DNA from: a bacterium
Lineage (GTDB): Bacteria; Armatimonadota; UBA5829
Assembly (NCBI GenBank): GCA_021371935.1
Contig: JAJFVF010000014.1
Location: 1 to 64,000, forward strand
Direction: 5' to 3'
Length of the DNA: 64,000 nt
Shown here in pieces: positions 8,598-17,884 of this stretch. Position numbers and translations under genes: made by a program. The notes beneath the pieces were generated by a model, which saw only the letters and a list, made by a program, of their open reading frames with translations, had not been told where the DNA came from and made no database searches. The stretch's first letter is position 1; every line of letters begins with the position of its first letter.

Positions 8598-9494
8598 TTA
8601 CCCGATTGTTGTTGCTGCAAACCCCGGGACACCGGCATTCAGGGCAATACACAGGTCACGACTGGCCAGTTCCTGCTCGGCTTGACTAAGAGGCAGGTTG
8701 CGCCGTCTGAAGAGCAAACGTTGAGCGCCCAGTATAGTTGCAATTCGGTATATATCGTCCTTCAGATATGACTGAATCATCAGCGATAATGAACGCGAGA
8801 ATCCCATATGAGATAGACCGTATTTTCTAATAGCCCGCCTTTGGTAATTGGACGCTTTGAGATAATGCCTGAGATAGTTTTTCGGGCTTTTATTGTTTTC
8901 TCGGTAGAAATGCAATGGGCATTGCAGCTTGCCTATGAGGCATTTGCCGATTGTGCCGCACCACAGCTCATAGTCTTCTGCACCCAGAAAACCCTCATCG
9001 TAGGGATTATCAACAAACCAGCGCGCACGACCCATTACAGTCGGATGTATGAGGGGGACGCCCGGGATTGCGGATGGATGGTCTGTTTTCAAAGGCTCCA
9101 GGCCGCGCTTGCCCATAACAGCGTTGTCCATATCTATCGTATAAGTCCCCGCTCCCACTACATCCAGATCCGGATTGGCATCCAGATACTCGGCCTGGCA
9201 AGCGAGACGCCTTGGGTGCATGATATCGTCGGCGTCCATTCTCGCTATATATTGACCCCTGGCCGACCGTGAAATCTGATTCAGGCGATATGGCAGTCCC
9301 CGGTTTTCCTTGCTGTGTATGACCCTTATGCGAGGTTCTTGGACAGCGCTTGCAATATGCAGAGACGAATCGGTCGAACCATCGTCGACGAGGATAAGCT
9401 CCCAGTCCTCAAATGTCTGTGCGAAGACGGAACGGATTGCGTCGCCAAGAGTATCCTCATTGTTGTGAAATGGTATGCCGACGGTTACTTTCAT
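8598..9494 (-). CDS. Glycosyltransferase family 2
   Basis: 298 residues. GT2 motifs: VGIPFHNNEDTL, LVDDGSTDSS, RMDADDIMHPRRL (DxD motif) and GAEDYELW. The start at 9494 (MKVTVG) begins directly at the first beta strand and lies 16 bp downstream of the stop of the PglF-like gene; ATG at 9509 would add five residues. Cytoplasmic or membrane-associated transferase of the minus-strand operon; donor and acceptor cannot be deduced. Confidence 0.86.
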   Translation of the reverse strand: MKVTVGIPFHNNEDTLGDAIRSVFAQTFEDWELILVDDGSTDSSLHIASAVQEPRIRVIHSKENRGLPYRLNQISRSARGQYIARMDADDIMHPRRLACQAEYLDANPDLDVVGAGTYTIDMDNAVMGKRGLEPLKTDHPSAIPGVPLIHPTVMGRARWFVDNPYDEGFLGAEDYELWCGTIGKCLIGKLQCPLHFYRENNKSPKNYLRHYLKASNYQRRAIRKYGLSHMGFSRSLSLMIQSYLKDDIYRIATILGAQRLLFRRRNLPLSQAEQELASRDLCIALNAGVPGFAATTIG

Positions 9495-9509
9495 GCAATT
9501 TCCATACAC

Positions 9510-11471
9510 TCAGCCTTCGACTTTCAGCCTTTTATGCTCGCCCTTGTGCGCTTGTGTTTGAGCAGGTGGGTAGTCCATTCTGGTCTTGGGCATCATCGTG
9601 GACAGCATTTTCCGAACCACGGCGTCGCCGTCATGATCGACCGTATGGCGAATCCCATCGATTACACCAAGAATCTTGTTGTATTCAAAATGCGCCTTAC
9701 GATTGACGACGACAAGTCCGGACCAGGGCGTTCTTTCGATCGTCTCTTGGGACGATATCAACTGTTCATGTATCTTCTCGCCGGGTCTGATGCCGGTAAA
9801 GTCGATGGCTATATCCACGTCCGGCTCCAGCCCGCATAGACGAATCATGTCTTTGGCCAGGTCCAATATTTTCACCGGTTTGCCCATGTCGAGCACATAC
9901 AACTGTCCAGATTTGCCCACCGCTCCGGCTTCGAGCACCAGCCGGACGGCCTCGCGAATGGTCATGAAAAAGCGCGTCATCTCGGGATGGGTGACCAGCA
10001 CCGGACCGCCGCGCCGGATTTGCTCGTGAAAGACCGGCACAACGCTGCCCCTGCTGCCCAAGACGTTGCCGAACCGGACAGCAATGTATGATGTAGATGG
10101 CCATAGTGAGGCTCCACAGCGGAATACCTCCTCGCAGAACCATTTCGTTGCGCCCATTATGCAGGACGGATCAGCCGCCTTGTCCGTGGAAATCAACACG
10201 ATACGCTTGACACCATGCTCTCCACTGGCGGCCGCGACGTTATACGTGCCCAGCATATTGTTGTTCACGGCTTCCTGTTCATTGGACTCCATGAGCGGCA
10301 CATGTTTGTGTGCCGCGGCATGAAAGACTACCTCCGGGCGATGATATTTGAATACATGGTCGATGCGAGACTGGTTCGCTGTAGAGGCTATCACACACTC
10401 AAACCGATCCGATATCTGTGGAAATTCCTCCACGAGTTCTTTGTGAATGTTGTGAATCGAGTTTTCGCCGTGACCTATGAGGACCAGCGAAGCCGGATTG
10501 CATACCGCTATCTGCCTGCACAGTTCCGAACCGATAGATCCCCCTGCACCGGTTACAAGCACCCTGCTGCCTGTAAGAGTCTTGTCGATATCGGCTGTGA
10601 TTGTATCTGCGGGCGCGCGCCGTAAAAGGTCTTCGACCGAAAAATCGGCCAGGCTGGTTGTTTTTGAACCGTTGAGCACATCCCTGAGGTGCGGAATCAC
10701 CTTTACCGGTACCTTGAGTCTCTTGCAATCCATTATGCACCTGTGGGCACCATTGCGACCTACCTCGGGAATTGCAACAATCACTTCGTCAACGGCCCGC
10801 TTCAATGCAAGTTCATTAACCATCTTGAGTGGACCCAAAACTCGCGCATGGCTCATATATATCCCAAGTTTTTTGGGGTCATCATCCAGAAAGCCGACCA
10901 CGTCGTATTTTAGTGAAGGATCGGACTGGATAGCTCGTAGAGTTCGTGCTCCGCAGTTGCCTGCACCTATAATCACGGCACGTTTCCTGTCTGTTTTTCT
11001 GAATGTTACGCGCAAGGATTGACATCCGCTCCTGCGCACAACGCTCACAACACGCAGCGCTATGCGGCTTGCACCTATCAACGTGATGCTTGCGGCCCAC
11101 ATTATCACAAGAACAGATGATGAGAAAGTCGACCCGTCAAGAATGATTTGCAAGGCTGCCATACAAGTCAGACCGACAGTGTTCGCGCCCACTATGTGTA
11201 GAAGCGTTTCCAGACTTGCATAACGCCAAGCGTAATTATAGAGGTGAAAAACGGCAAAGATGACAAGATATAGTCCGATTGCTGCGGGCAAGCTGGAATA
11301 GTGCGTTGATATGCGGTTGTTCAGAATTTCATGCCATGGAGTGTTTTCATAACGCAGGAGATGCGACGCTATTATCGATGTAAGCAGCGCCATCGAGTCC
11401 ACAAGCAACAATATAAGTGTACGTATATGTCTGCTCGCAATTCCAGACATACTGACATGGCCTTTTTTCAT
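9510..11471 (-). CDS. pglF: Membrane-bound UDP-GlcNAc C4,6-dehydratase, PglF/WbpM/FlaA1-like long form
   Basis: 653 residues. Four hydrophobic segments near the N-terminus (about residues 15-150) anchor the protein. They are followed by a CoA-binding-like Rossmann domain (VIIGAGNCGARTL) and a C-terminal short-chain dehydrogenase domain with NAD motif VTGAGGSIGSELCRQ, ISTDKA, IMGATKW and TGIRPGEKIHEQL. The catalytic Tyr is replaced by Met in MGATK, as is normal in this subfamily. It converts UDP-GlcNAc to UDP-4-keto-6-deoxy sugar at the membrane. ATG 11471 has GGAGGA; a longer start is possible at 11507. It follows the PglE-like aminotransferase gene by 39 bp, and the two enzymes act in sequence in bacillosamine or QuiNAc4N synthesis. 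Confidence 0.88.
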   Translation of the reverse strand: MKKGHVSMSGIASRHIRTLILLLVDSMALLTSIIASHLLRYENTPWHEILNNRISTHYSSLPAAIGLYLVIFAVFHLYNYAWRYASLETLLHIVGANTVGLTCMAALQIILDGSTFSSSVLVIMWAASITLIGASRIALRVVSVVRRSGCQSLRVTFRKTDRKRAVIIGAGNCGARTLRAIQSDPSLKYDVVGFLDDDPKKLGIYMSHARVLGPLKMVNELALKRAVDEVIVAIPEVGRNGAHRCIMDCKRLKVPVKVIPHLRDVLNGSKTTSLADFSVEDLLRRAPADTITADIDKTLTGSRVLVTGAGGSIGSELCRQIAVCNPASLVLIGHGENSIHNIHKELVEEFPQISDRFECVIASTANQSRIDHVFKYHRPEVVFHAAAHKHVPLMESNEQEAVNNNMLGTYNVAAASGEHGVKRIVLISTDKAADPSCIMGATKWFCEEVFRCGASLWPSTSYIAVRFGNVLGSRGSVVPVFHEQIRRGGPVLVTHPEMTRFFMTIREAVRLVLEAGAVGKSGQLYVLDMGKPVKILDLAKDMIRLCGLEPDVDIAIDFTGIRPGEKIHEQLISSQETIERTPWSGLVVVNRKAHFEYNKILGVIDGIRHTVDHDGDAVVRKMLSTMMPKTRMDYPPAQTQAHKGEHKRLKVEG

Positions 11472-11510
11472 TCTTGATTCCTCCGAAAATGGATTCAGAA
11501 CAATCAATAT

Positions 11511-12674
11511 TCAATTCGACTGGCGTATTACCGGTTGTCGAATACACTTTATTACCCTATTGCATATTTCATCAACATCGGATGCGTTCATGTTTGAATA
11601 CAGCGGCAGCGCCAACCCCTGAGATGATATTTTTTCTGCAACCTCGAGCCTGACACTGCTGTCGGAGTCGGTATTGCGATAGAGTGACTGATTATGAACT
11701 GCCGGGTAAAAGTAACGCTTTGTCTGAACGGATTGGTTTTTGAGTCTGGCGTGAAGCTCGTTACGTGTGATCGGACACGTGTCTGGATCAATCTGAATGA
11801 CCACGTAATTGAGCGTGGAGGTGCAGTGAGGCGGTATATGCTGAAAATCAATGCCCGGGACTGCTTGCAGATTTTGTTTATAACGTTCAAGCGCGGCAGC
11901 GCGATTTGCTATCCAGCCATCCAGTCTTGCAAGTGACCACCTGGCTACAATGGCATTTACCTCATTCATTCGCGCCGACAGACCAAGCCAGCGCATGTCT
12001 TCACCGTCAGGCGCCTTGCCGTAATCACGCATGTGTCTGAGCTGGTCGGCGAGCGCATCATTGTTCGTGGTAATCAGTCCACCCTCCAATGCTGTTACGA
12101 CTTTTGTGGGGCTCAGACTAAAGACCTCCGCCATGCCGAAACTGCCAAGAGCTTTGCCCTTATATGAGCTTCCAAGTCCCTGCGCGCTATCGAATATCAG
12201 CACAAGATCGTGAGCACGTGCAAGCTGCTCGTATGAATCCATGTCACCCGGCACGCCGAAGATACATACGGGATATATCGCCGAGGTGCGTTTTGTGACC
12301 AGCATCTCGGCTGCGGATGCATCCATCGTGAAGCTGTGTGGTTCACTGTCGCAAAAAACAGGTTTCAGTCCGTTCCATAACAGCGCATGCGCGGTAGCTG
12401 CGAATGTGAAACTTGGTGTGATGACTTCGCTGTTACTTGGGAGAGAAAGCGCGCGCAGAAGCAGAATCAAACCACTTGTCGCTGACGACACCGCCAGGCT
12501 GTGTTTGACTTTAAGGCGCACGCATATTTCCTGCTCGAGCGCCTCGACATTTTTGCCCATTGTCACTCTGCCCGAAACAAATACTTTTCTTATGTCTTCC
12601 AGCAAAACACTCGCATCAGGCAGCACTGGACTGGTTATCGGATAGTTGAACAAGGTCCGGGTTTCAGTCGTCAC
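11511..12674 (-). CDS. pglE: DegT/DnrJ/EryC1 aminotransferase, PglE-like
   Basis: 387 residues, PLP-dependent fold-type I sugar aminotransferase. Visible blocks: PSFTFAATAHALLW, DSAQGLGSSYKGK, and the PLP lysine in SPTKVVTALEGG. The Lys is retained, in contrast to the ColD-type enzyme at 21335-22507. Start is taken as GTG 12674, which has GGAGGA seven bases upstream; a TTG at 12728 has no such site. The predicted reaction is transfer of an amino group to C4 of the UDP-4-keto-6-deoxy sugar made by the neighbouring PglF-like enzyme. First gene of the minus-strand operon. Confidence 0.85.
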   Translation of the reverse strand: MTTETRTLFNYPITSPVLPDASVLLEDIRKVFVSGRVTMGKNVEALEQEICVRLKVKHSLAVSSATSGLILLLRALSLPSNSEVITPSFTFAATAHALLWNGLKPVFCDSEPHSFTMDASAAEMLVTKRTSAIYPVCIFGVPGDMDSYEQLARAHDLVLIFDSAQGLGSSYKGKALGSFGMAEVFSLSPTKVVTALEGGLITTNNDALADQLRHMRDYGKAPDGEDMRWLGLSARMNEVNAIVARWSLARLDGWIANRAAALERYKQNLQAVPGIDFQHIPPHCTSTLNYVVIQIDPDTCPITRNELHARLKNQSVQTKRYFYPAVHNQSLYRNTDSDSSVRLEVAEKISSQGLALPLYSNMNASDVDEICNRVIKCIRQPVIRQSN

Positions 12675-12996
12675 CGGGTTATCCTCCGATAGGTCGAATT
12701 GCAATATGCGTGTCTGCACGTCACACAAATATACACAATAGCATTATTATTGCCTGGTCATTGTGCGATATATGTTTGCGTGATGGCTTTATACCCGTCG
12801 CAATATTAAGACAATCGCAAAATAAATCCATGCAACCGACCATAAAGCAACACACATTTTGTAAAACAGACATTTAATGCCCCTGAATTTGGGTATTGTA
12901 CGTTCAAGTCAATGTTACAGCTTGTCGAATAACAGTCGCTAAAACTTGCCGACAGGTGTGCACAAAGCACTGGTCAAAAATTTGTGGGGGAGACAT
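12675..12996 (+). other. Divergent intergenic region between the two polysaccharide operons
   Basis: About 320 bp without a convincing gene between divergent operons, so it should hold promoters for both. A TATAAA box on the minus strand near 12789-12794 has only a weak, too-close TTGTCT upstream, so it is not called. On the plus strand the only firm element is a GGGGGAG ribosome site just before 12997. No strong inverted repeat was seen. Confidence 0.5.
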
Positions 12997-13746
12997 ATGA
13001 TAAATGGCATGTTGTTGTTCCACAGAGGACTGGTTGTCTTGTTTCTGAGTGCATGGACAATGATGGCTGGTCTTGCGGCAGCAAGCACGGTTCCCAGCCA
13101 GTTTGGAACTCTTGGGCCATTGCCTGGAGATGGGTTTGCTGTTGATTCAGAAGGCAAACTCGATGGTTTTGGAGCACTTCAGATCAACATACCCATAGCC
13201 TACACCCCGCTTACCGGATATGTCGTTGCTTCAGGCTCCGCAGGAGGTGTTACTGAAGACAAAAGTAATTTCAAAAATGGGACTGCGGTTGTCGGAGGGA
13301 GCGTGGGCGGATGGCCAAGACTTTGGATGTCTGCAATGGTTATCAAAAATGATAACGCTGTTGCTAACGGACAGCTTTCCGTGTTTAGTGAAACACTGTC
13401 GCGGCCCGCAGTCGCCGTCGGTCTTCAGGGACTCTTCAGGAACAGCGAAGTCAAAAAATGGGGCTATATCACGGCCACCAAAGGGTTCGCTCTGCGCAAC
13501 AACAAAAACATCTACGCGACTGTCGGAATCAGAGGGGAAAGAAAAAACGCCAGAGGAATAGGAGGCCTATCTTATCCGCTGTCTCAAAGCTTCAATTTTG
13601 CAACAGAATGGGATGGCTACCAGTTCAATAATGGTATTGCCTGGAGACCCGGCGGACAGCGTGGCAATGTTACTCTCTTCGGCACATATAACAGCCAGAC
13701 AGGTTTGCAAGCAGGCGCCAGTATATACCATAACTTTGCCAAGTGA
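12997..13746 (+). CDS. Secreted / outer-membrane beta-barrel-like protein of unknown function
   Basis: 249 residues. An N-terminal signal peptide (hydrophobic LVVLFLSAW then AAAS cleavage region) is followed by a Gly-, Asn- and aromatic-rich chain of alternating polar and hydrophobic residues with no long helices, ending in a strand with IYHNFAK. This is the pattern of a small outer-membrane barrel or secreted beta protein. ATG 12997 follows GGGGGAG. It is the first gene of the plus-strand operon containing the Wza- and Wzc-like genes, so a role in glycan export or surface anchoring is possible but unproven. I do not recognise a named family. Confidence 0.6.
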   Translation: MINGMLLFHRGLVVLFLSAWTMMAGLAAASTVPSQFGTLGPLPGDGFAVDSEGKLDGFGALQINIPIAYTPLTGYVVASGSAGGVTEDKSNFKNGTAVVGGSVGGWPRLWMSAMVIKNDNAVANGQLSVFSETLSRPAVAVGLQGLFRNSEVKKWGYITATKGFALRNNKNIYATVGIRGERKNARGIGGLSYPLSQSFNFATEWDGYQFNNGIAWRPGGQRGNVTLFGTYNSQTGLQAGASIYHNFAK

Positions 13747-13752
13747 TTTCGC

Positions 13753-14421
13753 ATGTATCGAGCCGTTGTTTTCGATCTGGATAATACGCTGTATGCGGAA
13801 CGCAGCTATCGTGATGCGGCATATTGGAGCATTGCCGTAAGGTTGGGTCGGCGCTTTGGCTGGAGAGCCGACAAAGTACACAAACATCTGCTGCACGTTG
13901 TTGATTCACTTGACGAGCATGCGGCCTTCGAGAGACTTCTACAGGACTTTGGAATGGATGATAGTTATGTGTCCGCGTGCATAGAGCAAGTCATAGTCCC
14001 GGCGTATACGACGTGCGTTTGCAATCTTGAACTCTATGACGACGCCCGCAGTCTCCTGCGTGAACTGACGCAGAGAAATATCCCGATTGGACTGGTTACC
14101 AACGGCAGCAAACAGATGCAGTGGAACAAAATCCGACTGCTGGATATCCAGCGATATTTCAAGTGCATCATAGTGGCGGGAGAACATTTCGACAGAGACC
14201 GTTGGAAGCCGCATCAGGCTCCGTTTGAGATGTGTTTTACGCGCCTGGGTATGAATCCGGCGGATTGTCTGTATGTTGGAGACAGCCCTGAACTGGATGT
14301 GCCCGGGGCCGCGAGTCTCGGTGCAAAGGTCCTGCTGATTCGACGTGATGCAAAAAGCACGAATGCGTCGGATTGCATTCAATTGAACAACCTGACCAGA
14401 GTTATGGACTGGCTGACATGA
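13753..14421 (+). CDS. HAD-superfamily hydrolase
   Basis: 222 residues. Motif I VFDLDNTLY (Asp8, Asp10), a helical cap, motif II LVTNG, the motif III lysine region DRWKPHQAPF, and motif IV VGDSPELDVPGA. It begins 6 bp after the beta protein and is followed by the Wza-like gene. Cytoplasmic phosphatase of unknown substrate, a distant relative of the HAD protein at 917-1600. In this context a sugar- or nucleotide-phosphate is likely. Confidence 0.8.
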   Translation: MYRAVVFDLDNTLYAERSYRDAAYWSIAVRLGRRFGWRADKVHKHLLHVVDSLDEHAAFERLLQDFGMDDSYVSACIEQVIVPAYTTCVCNLELYDDARSLLRELTQRNIPIGLVTNGSKQMQWNKIRLLDIQRYFKCIIVAGEHFDRDRWKPHQAPFEMCFTRLGMNPADCLYVGDSPELDVPGAASLGAKVLLIRRDAKSTNASDCIQLNNLTRVMDWLT

Positions 14422-14456
14422 ATGAGTGAAATGATGTTACGATCAGGATATAGGTG

Positions 14457-15620
14457 ATGCTTATGTTTTCGATTGTCCGGTTTGGAGCTTTATTGTTTTG
14501 CCTGATGTTACTCGATTGCATGGGATTTGCACAGGAAAGCAGCACATACCGCGTCGGTTCCGAGGACACTATTAGTGTGTTGGTGGCGAGACATCCGGAA
14601 TTCTCCGGTGACTTTCTGGTCCCGTCGGACGGGTGCATAAGTCTTCCTGCCATCGGACAGGTGCATGTCAGCGGTATGACGCTTGTCGAGATATCCGAGA
14701 ATGTGGCTTCTCGGCTGAAGAGCCGTTTGAAGGATCCCGAAGTGAGTGTAACATTGCGTTCCGCAGGAATGCAGCGAGTTTATGTGCTGGGCAGTGTGCA
14801 AAAACCCGGTCTATATGACCTGAAGCCCGGATGGCGCATTACTCACTGTGTCGCGGCTGCAGGAGGACTGGGCAGCGGCTGTGAGCCGAATGATTGCACG
14901 GCAACTGTGGTCAGGTACGCAAACGGCAAACGTGAAACAGTGCAAATGCGAGACGCAATGCAGGGACTCGATTTGACGAATCTCTCAATTGAGAGTGGGG
15001 ATGTGGTTATGATCGAATCGCGAGAGACCATGCCTGTTTATGTTACGGGTAAGGTGAAATCGCCCGGCATATACCGTGTAAACAAGGACCATGCAGGCGT
15101 TATGGAAGCACTGACACTGGCCGGAGGAACATTAGAAAACTCTGCGCTCGACCGTGTGACAGTGATCAGTTCCGACAACACGACCCGAACCGTCGATTTG
15201 AACCCTCTTGCCATGAACGGTAAGCAGGAACCCAATATCACGATCAAGCCCGGCGATCTGATCGTCGTGCCGGAAGATGTGTCAAAAGTTGCAGTGCTCG
15301 GCTACGTCAACAAACCCGGGTTCTACTCCATCAGAAGAAGTGAAAAACTGCTTCTGTCGGACGCTCTGGGGCTTGCCGGCGGGTCGGACCGCAAGCGAGG
15401 CGAAGTGGGATCGATAGCTCTGATCCGTAATGAAAACGGTATGCAGACCAGAACGATGTATGACATGAGCAAGTTTCTGAAATCGGGTGATTTGACGCAG
15501 AACCCGACGATCAATGCCGGCGACATCATATACGTGCCGCAGACAAGAAAACCCGACTGGGACTTTGTGATGCGCTCACTGACCACTGTCGCCATACTTA
15601 TGAATCCGTTCATTCCTTAA
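14457..15620 (+). CDS. wza: Polysaccharide export protein, Wza-like, with three SLBB domains
   Basis: 387 residues. Signal peptide (ALLFCLMLLDCMGFAQ), then the poly-export domain beginning YRVGSEDTISV near residue 30 and three SLBB repeats starting near residues 109 (VLGSVQKPGLYDL), 195 (VTGKVKSPGIYRV) and 279 (VLGYVNKPGFYSI). The family forms the periplasmic and outer-membrane channel for capsule or exopolysaccharide. No obvious lipobox cysteine follows the signal peptide, and a C-terminal hydrophobic stretch is present. Starts at 14454 (GTG), 14457 and 14463 are all possible. It is followed 17 bp later by the Wzc-like kinase, its usual partner. Confidence 0.88.
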   Translation: MLMFSIVRFGALLFCLMLLDCMGFAQESSTYRVGSEDTISVLVARHPEFSGDFLVPSDGCISLPAIGQVHVSGMTLVEISENVASRLKSRLKDPEVSVTLRSAGMQRVYVLGSVQKPGLYDLKPGWRITHCVAAAGGLGSGCEPNDCTATVVRYANGKRETVQMRDAMQGLDLTNLSIESGDVVMIESRETMPVYVTGKVKSPGIYRVNKDHAGVMEALTLAGGTLENSALDRVTVISSDNTTRTVDLNPLAMNGKQEPNITIKPGDLIVVPEDVSKVAVLGYVNKPGFYSIRRSEKLLLSDALGLAGGSDRKRGEVGSIALIRNENGMQTRTMYDMSKFLKSGDLTQNPTINAGDIIYVPQTRKPDWDFVMRSLTTVAILMNPFIP

Positions 15621-15637
15621 CACATTGAGAGGCTGCT

Positions 15638-17860
15638 ATGACAAGACGCGATATCACAAATTGGAATGCAGGACAGATTGAACCGATGAACGCCGATGCT
15701 TGTGCACTCGATGAGCCGCATCAGGTGGATATACAGCAATGTACATCAGTGCTGTTTCGTCGCTGGAAGACTATGCTGCTGACGGTTATCCTGGTATTCG
15801 GGCTCGGCATGCTTCACACATGTACCAGGCAGCCTATATATGAGTCTTCAGCCAAGCTGGTTGTCGTGACAACAGGCTCGTCATCCTCAACCGAAAATGA
15901 TATTCCGCTGATAAACGATTTGCAGGCACTCACGCGAAGTCGGTCGGTGGATACACAGGTCGAGATAATATCGAGTCCCGACCTGCTCGAAGAAGCATTC
16001 GACAGACTCAATATGTCCATGAAAAAGTATGGGTTCAAAAGCACAGCTTTTCCGGGTTGGGCATGCAATGTTGCGGCGAAGAAAGATACCGATATAATTT
16101 CCATAACGGCAAGGGCATACATACCTTCCGCCGCAGCGGAACTTGCCAACACGATTGCTGACACTTATTTCGAGCGTGATGTTCGACAGAACAACCTTGC
16201 CACTCACCAGGCACGAGAATACGTCGAGCGGAGAATGGCCATCGCCGAGAATCAACTATACCAGGCAAACGCACGTCTTTCCGAGTTTAAGGCAAAGACC
16301 GGCCTCTTTGCACCAGAGGCTCAGCTTACAAAGACTGCCGAACAGATAGCTCAGATATCTCAAGAACTGGATTCGACAAAAGCAGATGTTGCATCCGGCA
16401 GAAAAGGCGCTCAAGCACTGGGTTCACAGCTTGCCGGGCAGAGTCAAAATGTTGTCGGCAGCACCACCATTGCCCGCAATCCTCATATAGATTCAGTGTT
16501 GGGTAAGATCGATTCGCTCAGCAGCGAGCGTGCGTCTCTGCTCCAGGAGTTTACTCCGACTTCCAGAGAGATCAAGAGCATCGACAACCGGATCAGGCAG
16601 GAGCGCGAAAAGCTCAAGCAGATGACTGAAAGTGTTACTGCGTCTAAAGTGCAGGGGCGCAACCCCGTCAGAGATGCTCTTGAGCCGCAATATGCGTCCA
16701 ATGTCGCGTCCGTCGCCGCGAACAGCGCACGGGCGAATGCATTGGGCTCTATTCTCAACAAAAAGCTGCAGATGGCTCAAAATTTGCCGGACCGTGAACG
16801 GGAATATAATGAGCTTGTTCAGCGAGTAACACTTCTGCAGCGCACCTATGAAATGCTGTCCACCAAGTTCCATACACTGCTTTTGAGCGAGCAGTCGACA
16901 TTGCCAAACGGTATGCTTGTGTCCAGGGCTCGAATACCTGGAGCACCGGCTTATCCTGACCTGCGCAAGAATGCGATAAGGTACTTTCTGTTGGGAATAC
17001 TGCTGAGCGTGCTGGTTGCGATTATTGCCGACTGGCTGGACAGCCGTGTTCATGAACAGACACTCGTCGAAGAAATAAGCGATCTGCCGATACTCTCCCG
17101 CATACCGAATGTTTCCGACCCGGCGCAAAGAATGCTCAGTGATCGCGACCACAGCGCAGCAATGCTGGAGAGTTTCCGTATTCTAAGGAATAACCTTTCT
17201 TTTTCCAACATCGACCGAAAGAACAAAATACTTGCCGTCACGAGTCCCGGTGCCGGGGATGGGAAAACAACAACCGCAATCAACCTCGCAGTGGCAATAG
17301 CGATGGAAGGAAAGCGCGTTTTGCTTGTCGAGGGCGATTTTCGCCGTCCGTCGCTGCATGACCTATTTGAAGTGCCGACAACGCTCGGGTTTACGGCCGT
17401 GCTCACAGGCGTCAGCACGTTGGAGCAGGCGATTATAAAAACGAGTGTTGAAAACCTATCCTGCCTGACCTCAGGCCCTCTTCCCCCGCATCCGACTGAG
17501 ATTTTGAACTCTCAACAGAGCAGAGCGCTCTTCAAAAAACTGGCGGAGATGTATGACACAATCGTAATTGACTGTCCACCGTGTGTAGGGCTGAGCGATA
17601 TTCAAGTCATCTCCACAATAGCAGACGGCATGCTGCTGGTGGTCTCGATGAACCATACATTAAGACCCCATCTATACATGACCATGAGAATGCTTGCCCA
17701 GGTCAAGGCGCCGCTTATAGGACTGATTATCAATCGAATCGAGATGCGCCGCAGAGGTCATGGCTACTATTATTATTATGGAGACTATTACGGCCGCTCT
17801 AAAAATGGAAGCAGTGCCAATGCCGCGCTCAACTCGGGTGCATCAAAAGATGATTCCTGA
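15638..17860 (+). CDS. wzc: Wzc-like chain-length regulator and BY-kinase
   Basis: 740 residues. Wzz-type domain with TM1 near residues 43-60, a long periplasmic coiled-coil section and TM2 near 447-465. A cytoplasmic kinase follows: Walker A SPGAGDGKTTTA at about 533-546, Walker A' VLLVEGDFRRPS, and Walker B IVIDCPP near 640. A tyrosine cluster GYYYYYGDYYG near residue 707 is the expected autophosphorylation tail. The family controls polymer length and couples synthesis to the Wza channel by phosphorylation cycles. ATG 15638 has GAGAGG. Directly downstream is the frameshifted PglD-like gene. Confidence 0.92.
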   Translation: MTRRDITNWNAGQIEPMNADACALDEPHQVDIQQCTSVLFRRWKTMLLTVILVFGLGMLHTCTRQPIYESSAKLVVVTTGSSSSTENDIPLINDLQALTRSRSVDTQVEIISSPDLLEEAFDRLNMSMKKYGFKSTAFPGWACNVAAKKDTDIISITARAYIPSAAAELANTIADTYFERDVRQNNLATHQAREYVERRMAIAENQLYQANARLSEFKAKTGLFAPEAQLTKTAEQIAQISQELDSTKADVASGRKGAQALGSQLAGQSQNVVGSTTIARNPHIDSVLGKIDSLSSERASLLQEFTPTSREIKSIDNRIRQEREKLKQMTESVTASKVQGRNPVRDALEPQYASNVASVAANSARANALGSILNKKLQMAQNLPDREREYNELVQRVTLLQRTYEMLSTKFHTLLLSEQSTLPNGMLVSRARIPGAPAYPDLRKNAIRYFLLGILLSVLVAIIADWLDSRVHEQTLVEEISDLPILSRIPNVSDPAQRMLSDRDHSAAMLESFRILRNNLSFSNIDRKNKILAVTSPGAGDGKTTTAINLAVAIAMEGKRVLLVEGDFRRPSLHDLFEVPTTLGFTAVLTGVSTLEQAIIKTSVENLSCLTSGPLPPHPTEILNSQQSRALFKKLAEMYDTIVIDCPPCVGLSDIQVISTIADGMLLVVSMNHTLRPHLYMTMRMLAQVKAPLIGLIINRIEMRRRGHGYYYYYGDYYGRSKNGSSANAALNSGASKDDS

Positions 17861-17884
17861 GCAATTATGTCTGGGGGTAATTGA

